This document shows, piece by piece, positions 15,619-24,869 of a stretch of DNA of 58,535 bases (position 1 is the first letter of the stretch; the number at the start of each line of letters is the position of its first letter). The notes beneath the pieces are model-generated. The model saw nothing but the letters and a program-made list of their open reading frames with translations. It did not search any database and was not told where the DNA came from. The stretch comes from Actinomycetes bacterium. Its GTDB lineage: Bacteria > Actinomycetota > Acidimicrobiia > Acidimicrobiales > Acidimicrobiaceae. The stretch spans positions 83,905-142,439 of the forward strand of contig JAKAQL010000001.1 of assembly GCA_021822605.1 (NCBI GenBank), in the 5' to 3' direction. The position numbers and the translations under genes are program-made.

Positions 15619-16488
15619 GTGGTGGGTGTGGGGCACGAGGATTGTTGGCGACTTGAGGATTATCGTTCCTTTTTGGGTTATCTTGCACCGGCGACACAAC
15701 ACCGCTATTTAACCGGGTTGGAGTGGGTGATCCGCTCGGCATCGGAACTGGGCATTGTCGATCCGGCAGATCTCAACGTTCGTGTCGTTCGGCGACTCAT
15801 ATCGAGGCGACAAGCAAGCGGGGTAGCGCGCTCGACGATTCGAACCGATCTAGCCGCCTTCTCTTCATATCTGCGCTTTCGCAACGACCTCAATCTCGCC
15901 CCGCTGAGAGGAGCGCTGGTCAAATCCGGGGCGTCGACCGGAAGAAAGCTTCCCCGTACGTTAGATGAGTCGACAGTTCGCACCACCTTAGATGACCTTC
16001 GAGCTCATCCCGAGACGAACCTGCTGCACTACGCGGTATTGGAGACGCTCTACGACGCGGGGCTACGCGTGGGCGAGCTGGTGCAGCTCGACGGTGAAGA
16101 TATTGACTTTGCAGGCTGTCGAATCTCCGTTCGCAACGGTAAGGGCGGGAAGCCGCGAGTCGTGCCAGTCGCTCGATGCTGCCTTGTGGCCATACAGCGC
16201 TATCTAGAGACCCGGTCTGACCGCTCTTCAGCACTGTTTTTAGGCCCACGGGGCAACCGACTTGGAGTACGGTCGGTGCACCGCATCGTCGATCGGTATT
16301 TTCCCGGTGCGCACCCGCACTCTTTGCGCCACAGTTATGCTACCCATCTCCTCGAAAACGGTGCTGATTTGCGGAGTCTTCAGGAGCTTCTCGGACACGC
16401 TAGACTATCGACAACGGAAATTTATACACACGTGAGTCATGAACGGTTAGCAAAGGTCTATCGGGAGTTACATCCACGAGGCAAGTAG
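15619..16488 (+). CDS. xerC: Tyrosine recombinase XerC/XerD-like
   Basis: The family's catalytic set is complete: Arg in LYDAGLRVGELV, Lys in NGKGGKPRVVPV, HSLRH (His-x-x-Arg), His in LLGHARLSTTEIYTHV and the nucleophile Tyr in the same segment. An N-terminal SAM-like DNA-binding domain precedes it (YLAPATQHRYLTGLEWVI and following). Xer recombinases resolve chromosome dimers at dif, with FtsK (encoded here at 41303) activating them. The open frame extends upstream to 15382 into the lipoprotein gene. The cluster of GTG codons at 15619-15628 before GHEDCWRLEDY is the likely start, giving about 289 residues, the usual size. It stands directly before whiG, as in other actinobacteria. Confidence 0.85.
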   Translation: MVGVGHEDCWRLEDYRSFLGYLAPATQHRYLTGLEWVIRSASELGIVDPADLNVRVVRRLISRRQASGVARSTIRTDLAAFSSYLRFRNDLNLAPLRGALVKSGASTGRKLPRTLDESTVRTTLDDLRAHPETNLLHYAVLETLYDAGLRVGELVQLDGEDIDFAGCRISVRNGKGGKPRVVPVARCCLVAIQRYLETRSDRSSALFLGPRGNRLGVRSVHRIVDRYFPGAHPHSLRHSYATHLLENGADLRSLQELLGHARLSTTEIYTHVSHERLAKVYRELHPRGK

Positions 16489-16496
16489 GGGCTGCG

Positions 16497-17258
16497 ATGC
16501 AAGGTGATGCCGACCTAGACAAGCTTTGGCATAGATACAAAGAGACTGGCGACCAGGCATTACGGGATCGACTCCTCGTGACCTATTCGCCGTTAGTTCG
16601 CTTTGTTGCCTCAAGGGTCGCCATAGGTTTGCCAAACTCGGTCGAACAGGCGGATCTCGCTAGCTACGGCACATTTGGTCTTATCGACGCAATCGAGAAG
16701 TTCGACCTCGATCGCAATATCAAGTTCGAAACCTACGCGATCACTCGAATCAAAGGTGCGATCATCGACGAACTGCGGGCAATTGACTGGGTGCCGCGAT
16801 CGGTTCGTGCAAAGGCCAAGGCGGTTGAGCAGGCCTACGCGAAGCTCGAGGGAAAGCTACATCGAAGTCCAACTGACAAGGAGGTCGCCGCCGAGCTAGA
16901 GATCGAGGAGTCGGAGTTACAGGCGATCTTTTCGAAGATATCCTTTCTAGGGATTGCAGCGCTCGATGAAGTGGTCCTCGGTGGGGAGCGCAACGAGGGT
17001 ATGACCTTGGGGGATACCATCGCTGACCGCAAAGAGAGCGCGAATGGTTCCTTTGAGCAGGAAGAGACTCGTCGAATGCTTGTCGATGCCATTAATCGGT
17101 TGGGTGACCGAGAGAAGATGGTTCTCACCCTGTACTACTACGAGGGCTTTACGCTGGCGGAGATTGGCGAAATACTTGGTGTGACCGAGAGCCGAGTCTG
17201 TCAGATTCATTCGAAGGCGGTTCTGCAACTCCGAGGTAAGCTCGGCGACGTCGGTTGA
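16497..17258 (+). CDS. whiG: RNA polymerase sigma factor of the WhiG/FliA type
   Basis: The 253-residue protein has sigma-70 region 2 (YSPLVRFVASRVAIGLP, DLASYGTFGLIDAIEKFD, FETYAITRIKGAIIDELR), region 3 (LHRSPTDKEVAAELEI) and region 4 (LGDREKMVLTLYYYEGFTLA, then EIGEILGVTESRVCQIH). It lacks the long N-terminal region of primary sigma factors. The IDWVPRSVR segment is typical of the WhiG/FliA group, which controls sporulation or flagellar genes. The position between xerC and rpsB is the standard whiG locus. Its regulon in this organism is unknown. Confidence 0.92.
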   Translation: MQGDADLDKLWHRYKETGDQALRDRLLVTYSPLVRFVASRVAIGLPNSVEQADLASYGTFGLIDAIEKFDLDRNIKFETYAITRIKGAIIDELRAIDWVPRSVRAKAKAVEQAYAKLEGKLHRSPTDKEVAAELEIEESELQAIFSKISFLGIAALDEVVLGGERNEGMTLGDTIADRKESANGSFEQEETRRMLVDAINRLGDREKMVLTLYYYEGFTLAEIGEILGVTESRVCQIHSKAVLQLRGKLGDVG

Positions 17259-17275
17259 TGTTAGCTACAACGTAG

Positions 17276-17324
17276 ACATAGTTGCTCCCGATACATAGTT
17301 GCTCCCGATACATAGTTGCGCCCA
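17276..17324. repeat. 17-bp tandem repeat, nearly three copies
   Basis: ACATAGTTGCTCCCGAT occurs at 17276-17292 and 17293-17309, then a third copy with one change is cut short at 17324. It begins 17 bp after the whiG stop. There are no spacers, so it is not a CRISPR array. Confidence 0.8.
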
Positions 17325-17719
17325 ATGGTTTGTGCGTGCATCCCCTGCCAACAGTGCCCTTTTCATTGAGCCGCTCCCCGTAGAGGCTCAGATACAGAAC
17401 CTACCTCCTGGTGAACTCAATCGTTCGGAACTCCAACCGGTGGGATCAGATCAGTGTTACTGAACGATGATCGCTGTGATGAGGGGTGCTGATTGGGTGG
17501 CATGACCTTGTGGTAACGCAAGAACCGATGCTTGGGCCGGATCACTTTGGGAGATGACTCGCGGCGGTCGGCCACACCCATGAAATCTGGGAACCGTCGG
17601 TTGGAGGATGTGGAATCCCCGGAGCCTCATGCAACACGATCGGTCTCGCCTGGGAGTGACTGTTCTTCGTGTTGGTTGCTGCTAGGCTACTTGAGGCTCA
17701 ATTTCGAGCGAGTAACGGG

Positions 17720-17758
17720 AGTGTCCGACCCACGGTCGGCGTTTGTCGCGAGGACACT
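17720..17758 (+). promoter_or_regulatory. rpsB leader stem-loop
   Basis: AGTGTCC (17720-17726) pairs with GGACACT (17752-17758), enclosing a smaller hairpin GACC-CAC-GGTC at 17727-17737. It ends 25 bases before the rpsB ATG. Ribosomal protein S2 represses its own messenger through a leader structure in many bacteria, and this is the natural candidate here (inference). Confidence 0.5.
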
Positions 17759-17783
17759 TCTCAGTACAACCGATGGGAGGATC

Positions 17784-18515
17784 ATGCCAGATAAACCGCT
17801 AGTAACTATGTCTCAGCTTCTTGAGGCGGGAGTCCATTTTGGCCACCAGGCCAAGCGATGGAATCCAAAGATGAAGCCCTATATTTTTGATAAGCGCAAT
17901 GGGATCTATCTCCTCGATCTGCGTCAAACGCTGCAGGGAATCGATGAGTCGTTCCGATTCGTTCGATCGTTGTCTGCTCGGGGTGGCAATGTCCTCTTCG
18001 TTGGCACGAAAAAGCAAGCCCAGGACGCCATTACCCAGTATGCGAAAATGGCTGGCATGCCCTATGTGAGTCACCGATGGTTGGGCGGTATGTTAACAAA
18101 CTTCCCGACGATCGCCTCGCGTGTCCGCAAGCTTCAAGAGTATGAGCAGATGAAGTCCCAGGGTGACTTCGAAGCCATGCCGAAGAAAGAGGCACTGCTC
18201 TTGCAACGGGAACTCACCAAGCTCGATCTGAACTTGGGTGGCGTTCGCAACATGACAAGGCTACCCGATGCACTGTTTGTCATCGATACAGTGAAGGAGC
18301 ACCTCGCTCTCACTGAAGCCGCCCGTCTCGGAATCCCGGTGATCGCTGTCGTTGATACCAACTGTGATCCGGAACTGGTCGATCACATCATGCCGGGCAA
18401 CGATGATGCCATTCGATCATGCGAACTCTTTACTCGATTGATAGCGACTGCGATTATTGAAGGGAAGTCGAAGGCCGGCGCCGCGGAGCCCGTCGTGGCA
18501 CCGGTGCCAGCGTAA
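17784..18515 (+). CDS. rpsB: 30S ribosomal protein S2
   Basis: The 243-residue product starts MPDKPLVTMSQLLEAGVHFG, with the S2 signatures GHQAKRWNPKMKPYIF, RNGIYLLDLRQT, VLFVGTKKQAQDAI, HRWLGGMLTNF, and PVIAVVDTNCDPE...PGNDDA. ATG at 17784 is preceded by GGGAGG 3 bases upstream and agrees with the family start. S2 is essential for initiation on the 30S subunit. An Ala/Pro-rich tail follows the last helix. tsf follows 47 bp later, the standard rpsB-tsf unit. Confidence 0.97.
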   Translation: MPDKPLVTMSQLLEAGVHFGHQAKRWNPKMKPYIFDKRNGIYLLDLRQTLQGIDESFRFVRSLSARGGNVLFVGTKKQAQDAITQYAKMAGMPYVSHRWLGGMLTNFPTIASRVRKLQEYEQMKSQGDFEAMPKKEALLLQRELTKLDLNLGGVRNMTRLPDALFVIDTVKEHLALTEAARLGIPVIAVVDTNCDPELVDHIMPGNDDAIRSCELFTRLIATAIIEGKSKAGAAEPVVAPVPA

Positions 18516-18562
18516 GTCGATCTGTTCTATGGAATAGGAAAAATCAGAAAGGAAGGCCAAGA

Positions 18563-19360
18563 GTGGCTGAGATTAAGGCTGCGGACGTGCAGGCGTTACG
18601 CAAGCTCACCGGTGCAGGGATTCTGGATGCAAAGAAGACCCTAGAAGAGACAGGTGGTGACGCGGAGCGCGCCGCACAATTGCTTCGTGAGCGCGGTGTC
18701 GTGTCGGCTGCGAAGCGAACGGAACGCGAAAACAGTGAAGGTGCCGTCGCGCTGTCCATGGTGGGGAATCGGGCCGGTGCGCTCGTAGAGCTCAAGTGCG
18801 AAACCGATTTCGTCGCCAAATCGACTGACTTCGTCAATACCGTGAACGAGATCGCTGCTGCAGTGGCGGAACGAGGCGAGCAGGCAGTGACAGAATATGA
18901 GGAGATGATCTCCTCGCTGATCATCACGTTGAAGGAGAATATCTCCTTGGGGCGGATCGTCCGACTCACCGCCGGTGAGGGCGAAGAGGTGTCCGGTTAT
19001 CTCCATGTTCAGGCTGATCGAGGGGTCAATGGAGTCCTCGTGCAGCTGAAGAACGGTTCAGATGAGCTGGCGCACGATATTGCGCTGCACATTGCGTTTG
19101 CTCGCCCAACCTACCTACGCATCGAGGACGTGCCGGCGTCGGTAGTGGCGCAGGAGCGCGAGACGTTAGAGACGATGACGAGAAATGAAGGTAAGCCAGA
19201 GGCGGCGCTCGAAAAGATCGTAGCCGGGCGGCTTGATGGCTTCTATAAGTCCGTCTGTCTCTTGGAGCAGCCCTTCGTGAAGGACGAGAAGCATCGAGTA
19301 CGGGAAGTGCTCGGACAGGCAACGCTCGTCGCGTTCGCTCAGCTCGTCGTTGGCGAGTAG
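18563..19360 (+). CDS. tsf: Elongation factor Ts
   Basis: This 265-residue protein has the N-terminal UBA-like domain (VQALRKLTGAGILDAKKTLE, with DAERAAQLLRERG). The EF-Tu-contacting core follows: VELKCETDFVAKSTDF, then a coiled-coil insertion and HIAFARPTYL. It recharges EF-Tu by GDP release. The start is GTG at 18563 with GGAAGG upstream. It lies between rpsB and pyrH as in most bacteria. Confidence 0.97.
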   Translation: MAEIKAADVQALRKLTGAGILDAKKTLEETGGDAERAAQLLRERGVVSAAKRTERENSEGAVALSMVGNRAGALVELKCETDFVAKSTDFVNTVNEIAAAVAERGEQAVTEYEEMISSLIITLKENISLGRIVRLTAGEGEEVSGYLHVQADRGVNGVLVQLKNGSDELAHDIALHIAFARPTYLRIEDVPASVVAQERETLETMTRNEGKPEAALEKIVAGRLDGFYKSVCLLEQPFVKDEKHRVREVLGQATLVAFAQLVVGE

Positions 19361-19364
19361 CTAG

Positions 19365-20096
19365 TTGGCGACGGCCCAGCCATCGGATAACCGGTGTCGA
19401 ATCCTCCTGAAGATCTCGGGTGAGGCACTCGGAGACGCGTCAAAAGGGCCGCTTGATGCCGTGGTGTTGACCCAGTTAGCTCGAGAACTGGTTGGACTAC
19501 GATCCGAACTCGATGTTGAGATCGCCTTGGTTGTCGGTGGTGGAAATATTTGGCGCGGCACCCACGGTGTGGACATTGGTATTGACGCTCCGACCTCCGA
19601 CAACATTGGCATGCTTGCGACCGTGATGAACGCGCTAGCCCTTCAGAGTGCCATTGAGGCACTGGGGCAGCCAGTTCGACTCCAAAGTGCCATCCAGATG
19701 TCCGAACTCGCTGAGCCGTACATTCGACGCAGAGCGGTTCGCCATCTCGAGAAGGGTAGGATCGTCATTTTCGCAGCTGGGACTGGTAATCCATTTTTTA
19801 CAACGGACACTGCTGCCGCGCTCCGGGCTGCAGAGATTGGTGCCCAGACGATGATGAAGGGCACGCATTCGGGAGTGAATGGAATCTATTCAGCAGACCC
19901 GCGTCTCGACCCCAACGCTACGAAGTATGATCATGTTGGGTATATGGACGTCATCTCGCGAGATCTCAATGTCATGGATATGACGGCAGTGACGTTCTGC
20001 AAGGATCATGGCATACGGGTCATTGTGTTTGATGTGACAAGCCCTGGAAACATCGCCCGCGCGTGGCGTGGTGAAATCGGAACGGTGGTTGATTGA
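19365..20096 (+). CDS. pyrH: UMP kinase
   Basis: The 243-residue amino-acid-kinase-fold enzyme phosphorylates UMP to UDP. Motifs are LLKISGEALG (phosphate loop), VVGGGNIWRG, DNIGMLATVMNALALQSA, GTGNPFFTTDTAAALRA and KGTHSGVNGIYSADPR. The start is TTG at 19365, four bases after the tsf stop. Its TGA overlaps the frr ATG by one base, so translation is probably coupled. Confidence 0.96.
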   Translation: MATAQPSDNRCRILLKISGEALGDASKGPLDAVVLTQLARELVGLRSELDVEIALVVGGGNIWRGTHGVDIGIDAPTSDNIGMLATVMNALALQSAIEALGQPVRLQSAIQMSELAEPYIRRRAVRHLEKGRIVIFAAGTGNPFFTTDTAAALRAAEIGAQTMMKGTHSGVNGIYSADPRLDPNATKYDHVGYMDVISRDLNVMDMTAVTFCKDHGIRVIVFDVTSPGNIARAWRGEIGTVVD

Positions 20097-20668
20097 TGGC
20101 TGAAGAAGTAAATACTGACTTGGTGATCGCTGATACGAAAACGAAGATGGCCAAGGCTCTGGAGCACACCGAAGAGGAATTCGCCTCGGTTCGAACTGGT
20201 CGTGCGGCTCCGGCATTAGTCGAACACCTTATGGTCGACTACTATGGGTCGCCAACGCCGTTGATGACGATCGCCGGCATCGGAGTCTCTGACGCACGCA
20301 CCTTGGTGATCAATCCGTACGATCGAGGGAGTCTCGGAGTCATTGAGACGGCGATTCGCAACTCCGACTTGGGTGTGAACCCGAGCAACGACGGTGCGGC
20401 GATTCGGATCACCTTGCAGCCCCCGACTGAAGAACGTCGGAAGGAACTCATCAAAGTAGTCCGTTCGCGATCAGAGGAGGGGAGGGTCGCAATGCGTGCC
20501 ATTCGACGCAGTGCGCGCCACCAGTTCGAAGTCTGGCAAAAGCAGGGTTCCCTGACGACCGACGATCTCGCAGACCTTGAGAAACAGCTCGAGCAACTGA
20601 CATCGCACTACATTGCAGAGCTTGACAAGGCGTTGGAGACCAAAGAGCGCGATCTACTTGAGGTCTGA
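20096..20668 (+). CDS. frr: Ribosome recycling factor
   Basis: The 190-residue product has the RRF pattern: KMAKALEHTEEEFASVRTGR, APALVEHLMVDYYGSPTPL, then ITLQPPTEERRKELIKVV, EEGRVAMRAIRRSARHQ. It releases ribosomes from mRNA after termination, with EF-G. ATG at 20096 shares its A with the pyrH stop (TGATG). Confidence 0.96.
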   Translation: MAEEVNTDLVIADTKTKMAKALEHTEEEFASVRTGRAAPALVEHLMVDYYGSPTPLMTIAGIGVSDARTLVINPYDRGSLGVIETAIRNSDLGVNPSNDGAAIRITLQPPTEERRKELIKVVRSRSEEGRVAMRAIRRSARHQFEVWQKQGSLTTDDLADLEKQLEQLTSHYIAELDKALETKERDLLEV

Positions 20669-20682
20669 GAGAGGCCGGATCG

Positions 20683-22359
20683 ATGGGTGAAGGCGAGGAA
20701 CGCCACCGGCGAGGGTCCAAGATGGAGTCTGAGGACTCCCTCTTCGGTGATGCGCTTGATCCACAGAAGGATGAGGATCGTACGTTGCCATCTACGGATG
20801 CCTTGCAGCCTGATAACGAGGACGATTCTGACCTTACGATGAGCCTTGACCCTCCCTACAGCGTCGCAGGCACCTCGATGCGACAAGGTGAGGACCCTCT
20901 TGGTGAGGATGCGACGCTCGAATTGCCGGGTTGGCGAGATCCACCGACGGGTGAAATTCCTCGAATCATCGAGGAGCTGGCCGGCGAACCACTTCCTCGA
21001 GTTCACGAGGAGGCTCCAACCAATTTCGACGCCCTCGAGGATGGAGATCATCGGTCTGACCCGAGTCCTGTGGGGATGACGGATGATTTTTTGGTCCCCG
21101 TAGAACCAGTCGCCGGTGATGATGGTCCACTGGGTGCGGGCAGCAATTTCGCTCCAAGGTCAGAGGCGAAGGCGGATCCCTCCGATACGAGTGATGCCTC
21201 CGAGGGGAGGCGGTCCCCAAGCGCCCGGTCTCGTCAGACAACGGGAGAGAGCGTTGCTGACCTGCAGCGCCATCTTGACGAACGAAGGGGAGCGCCTCTA
21301 GGTAGCAGTGATCAGCCGACGAAGGATGATTCGGAGGAGGCGACTGAAACAGCGTCCCTCCAATCACCCGAGACGCCGCATCAAGGCCGTACGCGTCACG
21401 AAGTGATGCGCGCCCGGGGGAGGTCGCCGCGGCGGAGACGCAGTTCTTCTGAGTCGCGAAAACGTCTTCCGCAACAGGACGGCCAATCCGAGACGACGTT
21501 ACCGAAGGATGTGGATGAGGTGAAGCCTTCAGGGACCGATCCTCTGCGCCGCATCAGGGTGGTGCGGACCATCACTGGTATCGTTCTTGCGCTTGTCTTT
21601 CTTGGGGCACTGAAGTTCGGAACCATTTCGACGTTGGTAGTGGTCGTTGTTGCGGTGACCACCGCTGCCGCGGAGGGCTACAACCTCCTCCGACGAGGTG
21701 GTTATCGACCCGCTGCTCTGGTCGGTCTCCTGGCGGTTATCGGATTGGTGGTTGGCGCCTACCTGGCTGGCGAAGATGCCATTGTCCTGGTAATGGTGGT
21801 GGCCATCTTGTTGTCGCTCGTTTGGTTCATGATCCAGCGTCATGGCGAGCAGTTTGTGACCGGTGTGACTACCACCATGGTGATAGTGGTTTGGGTTGGC
21901 CTGTTTGGGGCGTTTGCTGGTCTCATGCTCCGGCATGCTCTCTTTGGAGACGGTGGGTTGGGTCTGTTGATCGGGGCGTTGCTCTGTGCCACCACTGCCG
22001 ATGTCTTTGCCTTTTTCGGTGGGTCCTTGATAGGCAAACATCGACTCGCCCCCGCTATTTCGCCAGGGAAGACGGTGGAGGGAGTTCTCATCGGTGGGGC
22101 CGCGGCGATTCTTGTTGGCGGCTTCGTCCTCCCACTTATTCATCCCTTCACCCTCGAGGCGGGTCTGTTGATCGGTGTGGCGGCTGCCATCATAGCCCCT
22201 GTGGGTGATCTTGCTGAGTCTGCGTTGAAACGCTCGGTTTCGGCCAAGGATTCTTCACGGTTGCTCCCAGGTCATGGAGGTATGCTTGATCGTATCGACG
22301 GGATACTTATTGTGCTGCCAGTCGCTTTTTATCTGTTTCTGAGTCTGCACTTAAGGTGA
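20683..22359 (+). CDS. cdsA: Phosphatidate cytidylyltransferase with long disordered N-terminal extension
   Basis: The last 270 residues form the usual polytopic enzyme, with about eight membrane segments and the signature ALKRSVSAKDSSRLLPGHGG followed by MLDRID; it makes CDP-diacylglycerol from CTP and phosphatidate. Residues 1 to about 285 are hydrophilic, rich in Asp, Glu, Ser, Pro and Arg, without recognisable domain, and end in a basic stretch (RARGRSPRRRRSSSES). The total of 558 residues is about twice the normal length. ATG at 20683 has GAGAGAGG upstream; ATG at 20722 is an alternative. The product feeds the PgsA step encoded at 45934. Confidence 0.93.
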   Translation: MGEGEERHRRGSKMESEDSLFGDALDPQKDEDRTLPSTDALQPDNEDDSDLTMSLDPPYSVAGTSMRQGEDPLGEDATLELPGWRDPPTGEIPRIIEELAGEPLPRVHEEAPTNFDALEDGDHRSDPSPVGMTDDFLVPVEPVAGDDGPLGAGSNFAPRSEAKADPSDTSDASEGRRSPSARSRQTTGESVADLQRHLDERRGAPLGSSDQPTKDDSEEATETASLQSPETPHQGRTRHEVMRARGRSPRRRRSSSESRKRLPQQDGQSETTLPKDVDEVKPSGTDPLRRIRVVRTITGIVLALVFLGALKFGTISTLVVVVVAVTTAAAEGYNLLRRGGYRPAALVGLLAVIGLVVGAYLAGEDAIVLVMVVAILLSLVWFMIQRHGEQFVTGVTTTMVIVVWVGLFGAFAGLMLRHALFGDGGLGLLIGALLCATTADVFAFFGGSLIGKHRLAPAISPGKTVEGVLIGGAAAILVGGFVLPLIHPFTLEAGLLIGVAAAIIAPVGDLAESALKRSVSAKDSSRLLPGHGGMLDRIDGILIVLPVAFYLFLSLHLR

Positions 22360-22376
22360 TGCATTAGAGGATTGCC

Positions 22377-23531
22377 ATGAAATCACTTGCCGTTATGGGT
22401 TCGACCGGTTCAATCGGTCGTCAGACACTTGATCTTGTGCGGCAGGATCCAGGGGCATTTGAAGTCGCCGTTTTGGCGGCGCATTCGAACGTTGACCTGC
22501 TTTGGGCTCAGGTGCAGGAGTTTCATCCACCTGTCGCTGGCCTCTATGATGAAGACGCAGTCAAAGAGTTGCGGAATCGCGTTGATTCCACGGTTTCAGT
22601 GCTGACGGGTGAGGAGCTTGTCGCCGCGGTGACGACGGCCGAGATTGTGATCAACGGAGTGATGGGTTTTGCTGGAATCCGTGTGACCGAGCGCGCATTG
22701 ACGGCTGGTTTGCGTCTTGGACTCGCGAACAAAGAGTCCCTGATTGCTGCCGGAGACCTTGTACTTTCGTTGGTGGCGCTGGGAGGGGACCTGATCCCGG
22801 TGGACTCTGAGCACTCCGCCATCTTTCAGGCCCTGGGACAGTCAAGGGAATTGCCGGCGGGCTTTGCCCAACTGGTCATCACGGCATCGGGTGGTCCCTT
22901 CCGTCAAGTCCCAGCACATCTGCTAGAAAAGGTCACCATTGAGGATGCGCTGGCGCATCCAACGTGGTCGATGGGTCCAAAGATCAGTGTCGATTCGTCG
23001 ACGTTGTTCAACAAGGGACTCGAAGTCATCGAGGCCCACTATCTCTTTGGGGTTGGCTACGATGAGATCTCAGTTGTGGTCCATCCGGAATCTTTGATCC
23101 ATTCGATGGTTGAGTTTACTGATGGTTCAACGCTGGCACAGCTCTCGATGCCTGATATGAGACTCCCGATCTCTCTGGCACTGTACTCGCCATATCGAAG
23201 CAGTAGTGCTCACGGTGCCATCGACTGGTCACAACCGCGGACCCTCACCTTTGAGCAGGTCGATCGGAGACGTTTCCCAGGGTTGGAGCTGGCCTACGAG
23301 GCGGGGAGGCTTGGCGGAGGTGCTCCTTGCTGGATGAATGCCGCCAACGAGGTCGCAGTTGAGGCCTTTTTGGCCTCGAAAGTTGGCTGGCCGCAGATTT
23401 ACGAGGTAGTAGCCAGAACGATGGACAGTTATGAGATGTGTACACCGATGAGTATCGACGAAGTCATAGAGCTGGATCGACAAGCGCGAGTCGTCGCGGC
23501 TGAAAGGGTGCAGGTACTCGCCAGTGTCTAA
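22377..23531 (+). CDS. dxr: 1-deoxy-D-xylulose-5-phosphate reductoisomerase
   Basis: The 384-residue product catalyses the first committed MEP-pathway step, DXP to MEP with NADPH. Motifs are MGSTGSIGRQTLDLV (NADPH binding), GLANKESLI, VDSEHSAIFQ (metal ligands), ITASGGPFR, and HPTWSMGPKISVDSSTLFNK. It overlaps rseP by 8 bp and shares the cluster with ispG from the same pathway. Confidence 0.97.
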   Translation: MKSLAVMGSTGSIGRQTLDLVRQDPGAFEVAVLAAHSNVDLLWAQVQEFHPPVAGLYDEDAVKELRNRVDSTVSVLTGEELVAAVTTAEIVINGVMGFAGIRVTERALTAGLRLGLANKESLIAAGDLVLSLVALGGDLIPVDSEHSAIFQALGQSRELPAGFAQLVITASGGPFRQVPAHLLEKVTIEDALAHPTWSMGPKISVDSSTLFNKGLEVIEAHYLFGVGYDEISVVVHPESLIHSMVEFTDGSTLAQLSMPDMRLPISLALYSPYRSSSAHGAIDWSQPRTLTFEQVDRRRFPGLELAYEAGRLGGGAPCWMNAANEVAVEAFLASKVGWPQIYEVVARTMDSYEMCTPMSIDEVIELDRQARVVAAERVQVLASV

Positions 23532-24846
23532 CCTCGACACCCTGAGTGATGCCGACAGCGCAGAAAATCCAGCCCCTACGCTCGCGGAGGCTCGGTCCTT
23601 TTCTGGCCGACGGTTGATAGAGTTCCTGATCGCTATCGCGGCGATCATCGCCTTCGCCGCCCATATCCACGCGCTCTCGACGCTGGTAGTTGTCGCGGCT
23701 ATCGCGGCGATGATCGTCTTGCACGAGTTCGGTCACTATATCACCGCTCGGCTATCAGGAATGAAGGTAACTGAATTCTTCATCGGATTTGGACCTCGGA
23801 TCTGGTCGATCAAAATTGGTGGGATCGAGTACGGTATCAAAGCGTTGATCGTAGGCGGCTATGTCAAGATCTTGGGAATGACCAATGTCGAGGAGGTCCC
23901 CCCAGAGGATGAGCCGAGGACCTACCGGCAAGCAACTTTTCCGCGCCGGATCCTGGTGAGCGCTGCTGGTTCACTGATGCACTTCATCATGGCTTTTGCT
24001 ATCCTTTGGATTCTGCTTTCCAGCGTCGGGTTCGCCGTTTCGAGTGGAGGGACCTTTATCGCTGCGGTCGCGAAGACTCCCCACATCGAGTCTCCAGCGA
24101 TCGAGGCCCATATTCCAGCTGGGTCCACCGTGGTGGCGGCCAATGGGGTAGAACACCCAAGCACGACGACCTTTGGCAAGATCATCGAAGACAACGCGGG
24201 CAGGCCAGTACACCTTACACTCCAGGTTGGGCAGAGGGTGGTGCATAGAACGGTGGTCCCCGTGAGCGCCGCGGTGTTGGCTCGTACCGATCCGGCCTAC
24301 AAACCACTCCACCAAGCGGGAGTGATCGGTGTGAGCATCGAGACCACCTCTAAAACGGTCACCGATTCGTTCCTCGGTGGTGCAGGTCATGCGGTGACCG
24401 GGTTGGATTCCTTTGCCTGGCAGTCGGTGACGGGCATTTTGGCGCACTTCTCGCCGCATGGCATTGCGACCTATGCCCACGAGGTGATCGATCCGTCGTC
24501 GAACCCAACATCAGCTCGCGCCCAATCGCGCTTTGAGTCACCGATCGGTATCGTCTACCTCGCCAATGACGCGGTGCACTCAGGAATCGCTGCTGTCTTG
24601 GAGTTGCTATTCCTGATCAACGTCTTTGTCGGTGTCTTCAACCTCTTCCCCTTCCTCCCTCTCGATGGTGGCCATGTGGTGATCGCAATCTATGAGCGCA
24701 TACGTTCACGCAAGAATCGCCCCTATCACGCCGATGTCATGAAGCTGATGCCGGTCACCTATGCGGTGTTGACGATCATCCTGCTGATCGGGGTGACGGC
24801 ACTCTATTTGGATATTGTCCATCCAATTGCGAACCCATTTCGCTAG
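23524..24846 (+). CDS. rseP: RseP-like site-2 zinc metalloprotease
   Basis: The 440-residue membrane protein of family M50 has the active site HEFGH in a hydrophobic helix (VLHEFGHYITARLSG). GGYVKILGM follows, then a PDZ-like region (ESPAIEAHIPAGSTVVAANG) and a C-terminal NLFPFLPLDGGHV with the Asp ligand. It cuts membrane-embedded anti-sigma factors or signal peptide remnants. The first 35 residues are a charged cytoplasmic extension. GTG at 23524 overlaps the end of dxr. Confidence 0.94.
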   Translation: MSNLDTLSDADSAENPAPTLAEARSFSGRRLIEFLIAIAAIIAFAAHIHALSTLVVVAAIAAMIVLHEFGHYITARLSGMKVTEFFIGFGPRIWSIKIGGIEYGIKALIVGGYVKILGMTNVEEVPPEDEPRTYRQATFPRRILVSAAGSLMHFIMAFAILWILLSSVGFAVSSGGTFIAAVAKTPHIESPAIEAHIPAGSTVVAANGVEHPSTTTFGKIIEDNAGRPVHLTLQVGQRVVHRTVVPVSAAVLARTDPAYKPLHQAGVIGVSIETTSKTVTDSFLGGAGHAVTGLDSFAWQSVTGILAHFSPHGIATYAHEVIDPSSNPTSARAQSRFESPIGIVYLANDAVHSGIAAVLELLFLINVFVGVFNLFPFLPLDGGHVVIAIYERIRSRKNRPYHADVMKLMPVTYAVLTIILLIGVTALYLDIVHPIANPFR

Positions 24847-24869
24847 GCTAGGAATGAAAGTGAGTTGCA

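Larger units (their letters stand above)
17259..17783. other. whiG-rpsB intergenic region
   Basis: About 525 bp. It contains a 17-bp tandem repeat (17276-17324) and, near its end, the stem-loop leader of rpsB (17720-17758). The open frame running into rpsB from 17532 has no family likeness before MPDKPLVTM and is not taken as coding. Confidence 0.5.
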
